Positions 33,794 to 44,849 of a DNA stretch of 64,000 nt are shown here, one piece after another. This stretch comes from Beutenbergia cavernae DSM 12333 (GTDB lineage Bacteria; Actinomycetota; Actinomycetes; Actinomycetales; Beutenbergiaceae), in the NCBI RefSeq assembly GCF_000023105.1, contig NC_012669.1, positions 1,302,001 to 1,366,000 on the forward strand. Direction: 5' to 3'. The first letter of the stretch is position 1, and every line of letters begins with the position of its first letter. The notes beneath the pieces are model-generated. The model searched no databases and had not been told where the DNA came from. It saw only the letters and a list, made by a program, of their open reading frames with translations. The position numbers and the translations under genes are program-made.

Positions 33794-34555
33794 GTGGATC
33801 CAGTCACGGATCGTTCACGCATTCACCCATCGGCGTTCATCGGACCCGGTGTCGAGCTCGGCGTCGATGTCGCCGTCGGGCCGTACGCCACGCTCCTCGG
33901 CCCCGCCCGCATCGGCGACGGCGCGTGGATCGGTCCCGGCGCGTCGATCGGCGCGCCGCCCGAGATCGCGTCGGCGCGGCACAACGCCGCATGGGCCGGG
34001 GACCTGGACCATGCTGGTGTGGAGATCGGGGCCGGCGCCGTCGTCCGGGAGCAGGTCGTCGTGCACTCGGGCTCGGTCCGGGCCACCGAGATCGGAGCCG
34101 GGGCGTTCCTCCTCGCGCGCGCGTACGTGGCGCACGACGTCCGGATCGGCGCCGGGGCGACGGTGTCGGCCGGCGTGAGCATCGGCGGGCACTGCGTCAT
34201 CGGGTCGCGCGCGACGCTCGGCATGAACGCCGTCGTGCACCAGCACCGCGTCGTCGGACCGGGCGCCATGGTGGGCATGGGGACGACGCTGAGCCGCGAC
34301 GTGCCGCCCTGGGCGAAGGTGTACGGCACGCCGCCGCGGCTCCACGGACTCAACGTCGTCGGCCTCGCTCGAGCCGGCCGGTCGGACGCGTCGGCGCAGT
34401 TCCTGGAGCGCCGCTACTCTGACCACGACTTCCTGCTCGAGGGCGAGCCTCCCGCCGAGGCGGCCGACCTGGCGCCCGACGTCGCGGAGTGGCGGGCAGC
34501 GGTGCCCCGCAGGCTCGTCACGCCCGGCACCGCACGAGCGGAGGTCACCGCGTGA
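33794..34555 (+). CDS. LpxA-like hexapeptide acyltransferase
   Basis: The GTG at 33794 has a GGAGG site 5 bases upstream and places IHPSAFIGPGVELG at the N-terminus, as in LpxA; 253 residues. The beta-helix repeats (IGDGAWIGPGASIGAPPE, VHSGSVRATEIGAGAFLLARAYVAHDVRIGAG) match the LpxA pattern, including the GAPP segment and the His-rich middle. This is followed by a C-terminal helical domain. Lipid A is not expected in a Gram-positive actinobacterium, so it more likely acylates a sugar nucleotide or amino sugar of this locus. Its stop overlaps the next start (GTGA). Confidence 0.82.
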   Translation: MDPVTDRSRIHPSAFIGPGVELGVDVAVGPYATLLGPARIGDGAWIGPGASIGAPPEIASARHNAAWAGDLDHAGVEIGAGAVVREQVVVHSGSVRATEIGAGAFLLARAYVAHDVRIGAGATVSAGVSIGGHCVIGSRATLGMNAVVHQHRVVGPGAMVGMGTTLSRDVPPWAKVYGTPPRLHGLNVVGLARAGRSDASAQFLERRYSDHDFLLEGEPPAEAADLAPDVAEWRAAVPRRLVTPGTARAEVTA

Positions 34556-35574
34556 GCCGGGACGTGTCGTCGGACGCCGTCGCCCAGCCGGAGGCGTCAC
34601 CGCCCGAGAAGCCGGCGACGTCGACGCGCAGCAGGATCCTCAACGTCGTCCGGATCGTGCTCGTCGTCGCCGTGGTCGTCGTCGCCTTCGCGTACCTGCG
34701 CGCGAACTGGGCGGAGGTCCAGCCCCGGCTCGCCGAGATCTCCCCGTGGACGATCCTCATGTCGCTCGCCGCGGTGACGGCGGGGATCCTCTGCGGCACC
34801 ATGAGCTGGCAGGTCCTGGTCGACGACCTCGGCAAGCCCATCGGGGTGGGCCGCGGGGCGCAGATCTTCCTGGTCGGGCAGCTCGGCAAGTACCTGCCCG
34901 GATCCGTGTGGGCGTACGTGCTCCAGCTCGAGCTCGGCCGCCGTGCCGGGCTCGCCCGCGCCCGGGTCTTCGCCGCCACGGTGTTCTCCCTCGCCGTCGC
35001 GATCGGGGCGTCGCTGGTCGCGAGCGCGCTCGCCGTCCCGGAGGTCGTGCGCGAGCAGCCCGACCTCAGCTGGATGCGGTGGCTCTACCTGCTGCTCCCC
35101 GTCGTTCTCGTCCTGCTGCACCCGAAGGTGCTGACGGCGGCCGCGCGCGTCGGCTTCAAGATCCTGCGCCGCCCGCGGCCCGACCACCCGGTGTCCTACC
35201 GCACGGTGATCACGTCGTTCGGCTGGGCGCTCGGCTCCTACGTCTGCTACGGCACCCACATGTGGAACCTGGCGCGTTCGTCGGGCGTCTCGCTCGGGTT
35301 CGACGACTGGCTGCTCTGCGTCGGGGTCATGGCCGCCGCCATGCTCGTGGGCGTCTTCGCGTTCCTGCTGCCGTCCGGCGCCGGGGTGCGGGAGCTCGTC
35401 ATCGTGGCCGCGCTGTCGCCGGTCGTCGGCGTGGGTGCGGCGGCCGCGTACGCCGCCGTCTCGAGGCTGCTCTTCACGATCGCCGACCTGGGGAGCGCGG
35501 GCATCTCCGCGGGGATGGGCATCCTCGCCACCCGCCGGCTCGGGCACTACCACGGCGACCCCGGCATCGACTGA
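34552..35574 (+). CDS. LPG synthase TM-like (UPF0104/AglD2-type) membrane protein
   Basis: A 340-residue protein with about eight membrane segments and a 30-residue polar N-terminus. GQLGKYLPGSVWAYVLQLELGRRAGL and LPSGAGVRELVIVAAL are the conserved segments of the lysylphosphatidylglycerol synthetase membrane-region family, which includes proteins linked to lipid-linked sugar or lipid transfer across membranes. No cytoplasmic catalytic domain is present, so a flippase-like or helper role is more likely than aminoacylation. Translation is coupled to the LpxA-like gene by a GTGA overlap. Confidence 0.78.
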   Translation: MSRDVSSDAVAQPEASPPEKPATSTRSRILNVVRIVLVVAVVVVAFAYLRANWAEVQPRLAEISPWTILMSLAAVTAGILCGTMSWQVLVDDLGKPIGVGRGAQIFLVGQLGKYLPGSVWAYVLQLELGRRAGLARARVFAATVFSLAVAIGASLVASALAVPEVVREQPDLSWMRWLYLLLPVVLVLLHPKVLTAAARVGFKILRRPRPDHPVSYRTVITSFGWALGSYVCYGTHMWNLARSSGVSLGFDDWLLCVGVMAAAMLVGVFAFLLPSGAGVRELVIVAALSPVVGVGAAAAYAAVSRLLFTIADLGSAGISAGMGILATRRLGHYHGDPGID

Positions 35575-35583
35575 GGTCCCGTC

Positions 35584-35604
35584 CGGCGGCACCGGCCACC
35601 GCCG
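35584..35604 (+). terminator. Short hairpin after the membrane protein gene
   Basis: CGGCGG and CCGCCG pair around a 9-base loop, 9 bases after the stop at 35574. No T-run follows. It could attenuate read-through into the oxidase gene. Confidence 0.3.
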
Positions 35605-35625
35605 TCAGCTCGTCAGCTCGTCAGC
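35604..35625 (+). repeat. 8-bp short tandem repeat before the oxidase RBS
   Basis: GTCAGCTC occurs twice in tandem (35604-35619), followed by GTCAGC (35620-35625) and then directly by the AGGAGG site of the gene at 35638. Copy-number change would alter the leader but not the RBS-to-start spacing. Confidence 0.5.
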
Positions 35626-35637
35626 AGGAGGAAACGC

Positions 35638-36810
35638 GTGCACGTCGTCGTGGTCGGGAGCGGGATCGTCGGCCTCGCCACCGCCCGGGAGCTGTCCCGG
35701 CGTGGGCACCGGGTGAGCGTCCTGGAGAAGGAGGACCGGCTCGCCGCCCACCAGACCGGCCGCAACTCCGGCGTCATCCACTCCGGGCTCTACTACGCGC
35801 CCGGCAGCGCCAAGGCGCGGATGAGCGTCGCGGGCGTGGCGTCGATGACGGCGTTCGCGCGCGAGCACGGCATCCGGCACGAGATCTGCGGCAAGCTCGT
35901 CGTGGCCACCGAGCGGGCCGAGGTGCCGCGGCTGCACGCGCTCGCGGAGCGGGCCGAGGCCAACGGCGTCCCCGCCCACCTGGTCTCGGCCGACGAGGCG
36001 CGCACCTACGAGCCCGAGGTCGCCGCCGTCGAGGCGCTGCGGGTCTCGTCCACCGGCATCATCGACTACGTGGCCGTGTGCCAGGCTCTCGCGGCCGAGC
36101 TCACGGCCAGCGGCGGGGAGGTGCTGCTCTCGACGGCGTTCGTGGCCGCCCGCTCCACCGACCGGGGCGTCGTCGTCCGGACGTCGGACGGCGTCATCCG
36201 GGCTGATCGCCTCGTGAACTGCGCCGGGCTGCACTCCGACCGCGTCGCCCTCGCGAGCGGGGTCGAGCCCGAGGCGAGGATCGTGCCGTTCCGCGGCGAG
36301 TACTTCCAGCTCGCCGCCGGTCGCGAGCACCTGGTGCGCGGCCTGATCTACCCGGTGCCGGACCCCTCGCTGCCGTTCCTCGGCGTCCACCTCACGCGGA
36401 TGGTGGACGGCTCGGTGCACGCCGGACCGAACGCCGTCCTCGCGTTCCGGCGCGAGGGCTACCGGTGGCGGGACGTCGACCTGCGCGAGCTCGGCTGGAC
36501 GCTCGCGTGGCCGGGCACGTGGCGCCTCGGTGCGAAGCAGGTCGGCACCGGATGGGGCGAGCTCGTGCGATCGGCGTCGAAGGGAGTGTTCGCACGCAGC
36601 CTCGCGCGGCTCGTCCCGGCGATCCGGGCGGACGACATCGTGCCCGCCGAGGCAGGCGTCCGCGCGCAGGCGCTGCGGCGGGACGGACGCATGGTGGACG
36701 ACTTCCTGGTGCAGCGCGGCGAGCACCAGGTCCACGTGCTCAACGCCCCCTCCCCGGCGGCCACCTGCTCCCTCGAGATCGGCCGCCACGTCGCCGACCT
36801 CCTGGTCTAG
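35638..36810 (+). CDS. lhgO: FAD-dependent L-2-hydroxyglutarate oxidase-like protein
   Basis: A 390-residue flavoenzyme; GTG at 35638 behind a strong AGGAGG. VVVVGSGIVGLATARELSRRG binds FAD, followed by GRNSGVIHSGLYY, the signature of LhgO/YgaF enzymes, and VNCAGLHSDRVA with PFRGEYFQL further on. LhgO oxidises L-2-hydroxyglutarate to 2-oxoglutarate and passes electrons to the membrane. 2-Oxoglutarate/glutamate are the amino-donor couple for the two DegT-type enzymes, and sugar dehydrogenases can reduce 2-oxoglutarate to 2-hydroxyglutarate (as shown for WbpB), so this gene could recycle that product here. That link is an inference. Confidence 0.85.
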   Translation: MHVVVVGSGIVGLATARELSRRGHRVSVLEKEDRLAAHQTGRNSGVIHSGLYYAPGSAKARMSVAGVASMTAFAREHGIRHEICGKLVVATERAEVPRLHALAERAEANGVPAHLVSADEARTYEPEVAAVEALRVSSTGIIDYVAVCQALAAELTASGGEVLLSTAFVAARSTDRGVVVRTSDGVIRADRLVNCAGLHSDRVALASGVEPEARIVPFRGEYFQLAAGREHLVRGLIYPVPDPSLPFLGVHLTRMVDGSVHAGPNAVLAFRREGYRWRDVDLRELGWTLAWPGTWRLGAKQVGTGWGELVRSASKGVFARSLARLVPAIRADDIVPAEAGVRAQALRRDGRMVDDFLVQRGEHQVHVLNAPSPAATCSLEIGRHVADLLV

Positions 36811-36918
36811 GCGATACGCGAACCGCCGAGGCGGGCCCTGGACACCCCCGAGGGCAGTGGACATGATCGACCGGTCCGCCCTGCCGCGGTGGACTCGTCG
36901 TCGGTTAGGGGATCCACC

Positions 36919-39517
36919 ATGCGACGCCTGTTCGCCGCGTTGTCCGGGGCTGTCGTCGTCGCGACGCTCGCCATCGCCGTTCCTGCGGAGGCGGCACCAC
37001 CGGCGGACCGCCCCTCCAGCGACACGGCGGCGGACCTGACCCGCACCCGCGCAGGCGCTCGGCGGGTCGTCGTCGTCGGACGACGCCGCGGCCCCGGTCG
37101 GCGGGGTCGACGTCGACGTCGAGGTGGCGATCGTGGCCGTCACCTGGGAGTCGCTGGACGAGGCCGGTGTCGAGTACCGGGAGCGCGTGGACGGCGCCTG
37201 GAGCGACTGGGCCGAGGTCCACGTCGAGCCGGACCAGGAACGGGGGACGTCGGGCACGGAGCCGATCGTCGTCGTCGGGGCCGACCGGGTGGAGGCGCGC
37301 GTGAGCGCCGCGGTGCCGGGCGTGCAGGTGCACGTCATCGATCCGGGGACGTCGGGGACGGCCGACGCCGCGGCGCAGTCGACGTCGGTCGCCGACGCGA
37401 CGTCGCTCGTCACCCCGATGACCGCCGCCACGCCGACGGCGGCCGCCACCCCGCCGATCCGGTCGCGGGCGGCCTGGGGAGCCGACGAGTCGATCCGCAC
37501 CTGGGTGCCGGAGACCGGGCGCGTGCAGGGCGCCGACGTGCACCACACCGCCGGCACGAACTTCTACACGGCGGCCCAGGTGCCGGCGATCATCCGGGGC
37601 ATCTACCACTACCACGCGATCACCCGGGACTGGGGCGACATCGGGTACAACGTGCTCGTCGACGCCTACGGGCGCGCGTGGGAGGGACGGTACGGCGGGC
37701 TCTACCGGGCGACGATCGGCGCCCACGCCGCCGGGTGGAACGGCGAGATGTTCGGCATCTCGTTCATGGGGAACCACGAGACGGCGCCGGTGACGAACGC
37801 GGCGTTCGACATCGCCGCGCGCGTGCTCGCGTGGAAGGCCGACATGCACGGCTTCGTGATGAACACGCGCGCCACGATCAACGGGGTGGCCACGAACCGC
37901 ACCATCGGGCACCGGGACGTCGCCCAGACGTCCTGCCCGGGCAGGTACCTCTACGCGCGGCTGGGGGAGCTCGCGAACCGTGCGGCCAGCTATCAGGGCG
38001 CGGCCAGGAACCGCGACGCGGACCGTGACCTCACCGGCGACGGGCGGGACGACGTCGTCCTGCGCGGGACGAACGGTGCCGTGTCCGTCCTCCCGTCCCG
38101 CGCACCCGGGTACCAGAGCCCGACGTCGCTGGGGACGCCGTCGGCGGCGGAGCGGCCGCTCGGGCCGGTCGACTGGACGGGCGACGGTCGCGTCGACCTG
38201 CTCACGGTCGACGGGGCCGGGAACATGCGGCTGCGCGCGGGGACGACCTCCGGGGGGTTCGGCTCGTCGCGGGTCATCAACACCGGGTGGCAGGCGAACG
38301 ACCTGGTGACGACGTCCGCGGACTGGAACCGGGACGGCCGCGCCGACATCCTCGCCCGCCGGAAGGCGACCGGTGACCTCTGGCTGTATCCCGGGAACGG
38401 GCGCGGCGGGTTCGGCACGCCGCGCATCGTCGGTCACGGCGGTTGGGGCGCCATGAGCTCGCTCACGGTGACCGCCCGTCCGGGCGGGACGCCCACGCTC
38501 CTCGTCGTGCAGCGCAGCAACGGGAACCTCTACCGCTACTCGGCGACCTCGACCGGCGCCGTCACCGGCCGCACCCAGGTGGGCTCCGGCGGATGGACGA
38601 CGATGCGGCACGTCATCTCCGTGGGGAACTGGAACGGGCAGCACGGCGCCACCGACGTCCTGGCGATCGACAGCGCCGGCAGCCTGTGGTTCTACCCCTC
38701 CCGGACCAACGGGTCGTTCTACCCCCGCCAGCTCGTCAACTCGGGCTGGACGTTCAACGCGGTCGTGGCCTCGCAGGGCTCGGACACGGCGCTCGTCACG
38801 CAGTCGTCGAGCCGCGAGCTGCGTCGCTACCCGTACCAGAACCGGACGGCGTTCGGCTCACCGGTCTCGTTGGGCTTCACCGTGCCGTCGACGACGCGGG
38901 TGTTCGGTGGCGGCGACTGGGACCGCGACGGCCGCGCCGACGTCATGCGCATCGACGCGCAGGGACGCCTCTATCTCCACCGCGGGACGGGCGGCTCACG
39001 CGTGGACACCGCCGGGCGGCTCATCGGATCGGGCGGGTGGCAGGGCATGACCAGCGTGGTCGCGGCGGGCGACTTCCGCGGCGACGGCGGGGCGAGCCTC
39101 GTGGCGCTGGAACGGAGCACCGGTTACCTGTGGCTGTACCCGGGCGACGGTGACGGTGGGTTCCGCACGCGCCTTCTCATCGGGACGGGATTCCAGTACG
39201 TCGACGCGATCATCGGCGTCGGCAACTTCTCCGGCGGACGGGCGCCTGACCTCCTCGTCCGGAACGCGTCGAGCGGCCAGCTGCAGCTCCTGGTCGGCCG
39301 AGGGCCTGGCCGCGTCCTCAACCCCGTCACGATCTCCACGGGCTGGGGGTCCGGCCGGGACATGGTGGGAGTGGGTGACGCGGACGGGGACGGCCGGGAC
39401 GACGTCGTCGGCGTTCAGGGGAACGGCGCCGTCCATCTGCACTCCGGTGCCGGGACCGGCGGGTTCCCTCTCTACGTCCCGGTCGCGACGCTGCCGGCGG
39501 GCACTCGCGCCGGCTGA
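36919..39517 (+). CDS. N-acetylmuramoyl-L-alanine amidase with VCBS repeats, apparent frameshift
   Basis: A signal peptide (MRRLFAALSGAVVVATLAIA, cleavage near AEAA) starts at ATG 36919, but the amidase lies in the next frame. That frame is closed by TGA at 37037-37039 and is open from 37040 to 39517. Joining the frames somewhere in 37040-37100 needs a +1 shift and gives about 865 residues. The catalytic part has SRAAWGADESIR, ADVHHTAGTN, the IGYNVLVDAYGRAWEGRYGG core, IGHRDV and SCPG, with zinc ligands His, His and Cys as in PGRP/Amidase_2 enzymes. From about 38010 on, several FG-GAP/VCBS blades follow, as in the SpoIID protein. It could be a sequencing error, a pseudogene or real frameshifting; an internal GTG at 37124 would give an unsecreted form. 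Confidence 0.78.
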
Positions 39518-39529
39518 CGCCGGGCCCGC

Positions 39530-41417
<1,888 letters not shown>

Positions 41418-41481
41418 GGGGGCCAGTGTGGCGCACACCACGTGCGCCTGCGCACCGCATCGGCACGCCCCCGCGGGCTCC

Positions 41482-41487
41482 TACGAT
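41482..41487 (+). promoter_or_regulatory. Leaderless-type promoter box, acetyltransferase
   Basis: TACGAT lies 6 bases before the GTG at 41494, with no Shine-Dalgarno. The same hexamer occurs on the minus strand at 47522-47517 in front of another gene of this locus. Confidence 0.45.
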
Positions 41488-41493
41488 GGCGGC

Positions 41494-42255
41494 GTGCCTA
41501 CCACCACCCACGTGCGTCCGTGGTCCGACGCGGACGGCAACGTCATCGAGGCCGACGAGGTCCCGTCGGGCACCAAGATCACCTTCAAGGGTCGGAACAA
41601 CCGGCTCGTCGTCGCGCCGTCCGCCCGTCTGGGGCGTCTCGAGGTGGTCTTCGACTGCGACAACGGCGTCGTGGAGGTCGGGCCCAGCAGCGGAGTTCCC
41701 GCCTTGATGGCCACGATGCGCGTCGGCCAGGACGCGCGTGTCGTGATCGGCGCCAACGTCTCCACCACGGGTACGGTCGCGATCTCGGCCGTCGAGGGTG
41801 TCGAGGTCCGGATCGGGGACGACGTCATGATGGCCGAGCAGGTCCAGATCCGCGCCGATGACGGGCACCCGATCTTCGACGTGCGCACGGGACGTCGGGT
41901 GAACCCGGCCCGGTCGATCTCGATCGGCGCGCACGTGTGGCTGGGCTTTCGCTCGAGCATGCTGGGCGGAGCGACGATCGGCGACGGATCCGTGATCGGC
42001 CTGGGCGCCGTCGTCAAGGGCCGGATCCCCAACAACTGCATCGCCGCGGGTGTGCCGGCACGGGTCGTGCGGCGCGACGTCGCGTGGGAACGACCGCACC
42101 TCTCCCTGGTCAAGCCGTACTACAAGCCCGACGCCTCGACGGTCACCACGTCCGCCTACTGGGCCCCGACGGCTCAACCAGACCGTCCGTCGGCCCGCCG
42201 GCGGGTACGCGCGTGGGGAGGGCGAGTCCTGCGGCGGCTGGGCCTGCGGCGCTGA
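41494..42255 (+). CDS. Hexapeptide-repeat acetyltransferase (WbbJ-like)
   Basis: A 253-residue beta-helix acyltransferase. N-terminal repeats are degenerate; the active part is IRADDGHPIFD with its His, then ISIGAHVWLGFRSSMLGGATIGDGSVIGLGAVVKGRIPNNCIAAGVPARVVR in motif order, which is typical of polysaccharide O-acetyltransferases. The C-terminal 60 residues are basic and not conserved. It is monocistronic and would use acetyl-CoA in the cytoplasm. It gives the locus three hexapeptide enzymes in addition to two membrane acyltransferases. Confidence 0.82.
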   Translation: MPTTTHVRPWSDADGNVIEADEVPSGTKITFKGRNNRLVVAPSARLGRLEVVFDCDNGVVEVGPSSGVPALMATMRVGQDARVVIGANVSTTGTVAISAVEGVEVRIGDDVMMAEQVQIRADDGHPIFDVRTGRRVNPARSISIGAHVWLGFRSSMLGGATIGDGSVIGLGAVVKGRIPNNCIAAGVPARVVRRDVAWERPHLSLVKPYYKPDASTVTTSAYWAPTAQPDRPSARRRVRAWGGRVLRRLGLRR

Positions 42256-42273
42256 CGGCGCACCGTCGTCAGC
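42251..42273. terminator. Hairpin between convergent genes
   Basis: GCTGACGG (42251-42258) can pair with CCG/TCAGC (42263-42273) with a three-base bulge, spanning the acetyltransferase stop codon. It lies between convergent genes and could act in both directions. Confidence 0.3.
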
Positions 42274-42287
42274 TCAGGATCGCCGGC

Positions 42288-44849
42288 TCAGCCTGGCCGG
42301 CTCTCCACGGGTGGCGCGTCGAGGTCGCGGATGGCGGCGACCGCGCGTTCGCAGCAACGCCCGTCACGCAGCGGGAAGGTCTGCTCGATCCGCTCGCGAT
42401 AGGTCGCGGGAAGGTCCCACCCGTTCGAGCCCAGCTCGGCGAGCGCGGTGAGCGCGTCCTCGAGTGTCCGGACGACCGGCCCGAACCCGTCGCGCTGGTA
42501 GCTGAAGTAGCCCTGGCGTCCGAGGTGTCCGCCCGTCATCGCCAGGTCGTAGTCGAACTGGAAGTACACGACCGGCCGGTCGACGTAGGCCGCGTTGAAC
42601 GCCATCGAGGAGTAGTCGGTGACGAGTGCGGCGGCTCGCGCGAAGTACCCCTGCACGTCCTGCCCCTCGAACGTCAGGAGGCGCACGTGGTCGGCGACGC
42701 CGAGCTCGGCGAGCACCGGCTGGATGTTCGGGTGCGGCAGGAATGCCACCTGCTTCCCCGAGGCCTCCGCGAGCTGCCGCAGCGCGGGCGAGGACACCAG
42801 TGCCGACCACTCGCGGACGTACTCCGAGTCTCGGAAGTCCGGCCGGATCGTGCGGCGGGTCGTGCCGGGCGCGGGTTCGTCGCTGAGCCAGTTCCGCCAC
42901 GTCGGGGCGATGAGCACGAGGTCGCGCTGGTCCGGAGGGGTCTCCTGCGCCAGGGCCCGCAGCCGGTCGAACCGCGGCAGGCCCGTCATCCGCACCTCCT
43001 TCGTGGTGAAGCGGTACGGGCTGCCGTCGTCGACGATCGAGGCGTGCTCGGCCGGCGTGCTCGTCACGAACAGGTCGATCTGCTTCCAGTTCAGCCAGCG
43101 CGACAGGTCGTCCTGGATGACGCCGTGCTGGAGGAACGTGTACCGCCACGTCGGCGGCCTCATCCAGACGACCGGCTGTGGCTCCTGGTGCGGCCGGTCG
43201 ATGTGCGACGACACGAGGTGGCGCGTGTTCATCAGGAGCAGGATCCACTCGACGGAGCCGTAGTGCACGAGCCGGTCGCCGAAACCGTCCTGTTCGAGGC
43301 GTCGCCAGTCGGCGCTGCCGCGGTCGAGCACGAACCAGGCGTTGACGCTCGGCTCGTGCGCGCGCAGGTACCGGAACAGGCGCTCGGCGTTGTCGTCGGC
43401 GTTGTGCACGCGGTCCATGAGCGTCCACGCGTCCTGGTACCGCCGGTGGTAGCGGCCGTGGTCGGCCAGCGCGTTGAGCGCCCGGGTGCGCAGCCGCAGG
43501 CGCTGCCGCCACGACGCGGCGTCCGCGTGGTCATCGCGCGCCGCGCTGACGTCCGCGCGCAGCGGACCGGGGGCGCCGTCGCGGATGTCCACGATCTGCC
43601 CGTCGAGCAGCACCGCGACGCCTTCCTCGACGGGGATCCAGGCGATCCGCTCGGCGAGGAGCTGCTGACCGAAGTACTCCACCGCGCGGACCTTCTGCGC
43701 GGTCGGCTCGACGACGCGGCCGTCGGCGAGGAACGTCTCCTGCGGCGTCGTGTGGGCGTACCCGTAGGAGATCCGGAGCTCCCGCTTCGTCCTGTCGTAC
43801 TCGTGGCGCACCGCGTACGGGCTCACCCAGGGGCGGTCGCGGACGCCGTGCAGCAGGATGTCGCGCCAGTCGCGGTCGAAGCGCCGGACGTCGAACTGCT
43901 CGACGACCCAGTTCTCGAGGTGCTCGCTGATCCGGCCCAGCAGCTCGACGAACGCGGCGCCCACCTCGCCGGTGCCCGCCGTCGGCGAGTTCGACATCGC
44001 CTTGTCCTCCTCGAAGTACCAGGAGAGCTCGTAGAGCACGAACTGCTGCAACCAGACCGGGGCCCGGCCCTGTGCCTGGTGCGCTCGTTCGAGGGCGTCG
44101 AGGTAGCCGTACCGGGGGACGTCGGTGAAGTGGCGCGGGTCGAGCCGCTTGTTCTGGAGGGTGGACGAGCCGTCTGCCCGACGCCGGTACACGTACTGGG
44201 CCGAGGACACGAACCCGATGGTGGGGGCGGGGAACGTCAGGAGGTACTGGACGCAGAAGTGCCCGTCCTCGAAGTTCGGCCGGATCCGCGGATCGAACAG
44301 CACGTCGTGCGCGAGGAGCCGCTCTCGGTCGAAGAACGCCGCCGGTGCCGAGCCGTGGAAGCGGTCGGTCCGCGCGGCCAGGTCGACGAGGACGTCGCCC
44401 TCGGCGAAGAACGCACGCAAGGGGTGCCCGGCACGCGGCTCGCTGTCGACGCCGTCGAGGTACGACAGCCGGTTCGTCGCCACCATGGACGTCTCGGGGT
44501 GCTCCGTGAGGAAGCCGTCGACCCGGGCGAGGTAGTCGTCCCCGAGCCAGTCGTCGGGATCCGGGAACGTGACCCAGGCACCGCGGGCCTGTGCCAGGCC
44601 CCTGTTCCGGGCGGCACCCTGACCGGCGTTGGTCTGCGAGAGCACCGTCACGGTCATCGTGGACTCGGCCGCCCATGCGCGCAGCCGGTCGAGTGATCCG
44701 TCCCGCGACCCGTCGTCGACGGCGATGACCTCGAACGCCGCGTGCGGGAACGTCTGCGCCTCGATCGACTCGATGAACGCGTCGAGGTAGGGCGCGACGT
44801 CGTGGACCGCCGTGACGAGCGAGAAGCGTGGTGCCGCTGCTCCGCTCAT
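42288..44849 (-). CDS. GT2-TagF-like glycerophosphotransferase fusion A
   Basis: An 853-residue two-enzyme protein; the ATG at 44849 overlaps the upstream stop (ATGA). Residues 1-230 form a GT2 domain (FSLVTAVHDVAPYLDAFI, VIAVDDGSRDGS, NAGQGAARNRG, FPDPDD). After an intermediate region, residues ~480-850 form a CDP-glycerol glycerophosphotransferase domain with DAWTLMDRVHNADDNAE, TFLQHGVIQDD, APTWRNWL and VTDYSSMAFNAAYVDRPV. Such enzymes polymerise polyol-phosphate units in teichoic acids. It would add a sugar and a polyol phosphate alternately. It is paralogous along its whole length to fusion B. Confidence 0.87.
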   Translation of the reverse strand: MSGAAAPRFSLVTAVHDVAPYLDAFIESIEAQTFPHAAFEVIAVDDGSRDGSLDRLRAWAAESTMTVTVLSQTNAGQGAARNRGLAQARGAWVTFPDPDDWLGDDYLARVDGFLTEHPETSMVATNRLSYLDGVDSEPRAGHPLRAFFAEGDVLVDLAARTDRFHGSAPAAFFDRERLLAHDVLFDPRIRPNFEDGHFCVQYLLTFPAPTIGFVSSAQYVYRRRADGSSTLQNKRLDPRHFTDVPRYGYLDALERAHQAQGRAPVWLQQFVLYELSWYFEEDKAMSNSPTAGTGEVGAAFVELLGRISEHLENWVVEQFDVRRFDRDWRDILLHGVRDRPWVSPYAVRHEYDRTKRELRISYGYAHTTPQETFLADGRVVEPTAQKVRAVEYFGQQLLAERIAWIPVEEGVAVLLDGQIVDIRDGAPGPLRADVSAARDDHADAASWRQRLRLRTRALNALADHGRYHRRYQDAWTLMDRVHNADDNAERLFRYLRAHEPSVNAWFVLDRGSADWRRLEQDGFGDRLVHYGSVEWILLLMNTRHLVSSHIDRPHQEPQPVVWMRPPTWRYTFLQHGVIQDDLSRWLNWKQIDLFVTSTPAEHASIVDDGSPYRFTTKEVRMTGLPRFDRLRALAQETPPDQRDLVLIAPTWRNWLSDEPAPGTTRRTIRPDFRDSEYVREWSALVSSPALRQLAEASGKQVAFLPHPNIQPVLAELGVADHVRLLTFEGQDVQGYFARAAALVTDYSSMAFNAAYVDRPVVYFQFDYDLAMTGGHLGRQGYFSYQRDGFGPVVRTLEDALTALAELGSNGWDLPATYRERIEQTFPLRDGRCCERAVAAIRDLDAPPVESRPG

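Noticed and set aside
33813-33841. GTTCAC and GTTCAT 22 bases apart resembling the phased operator
   Set aside because: They lie inside the LpxA-like coding region where they encode conserved residues (SRIHPSAFIG), and no TANNNT box stands at the right offset.
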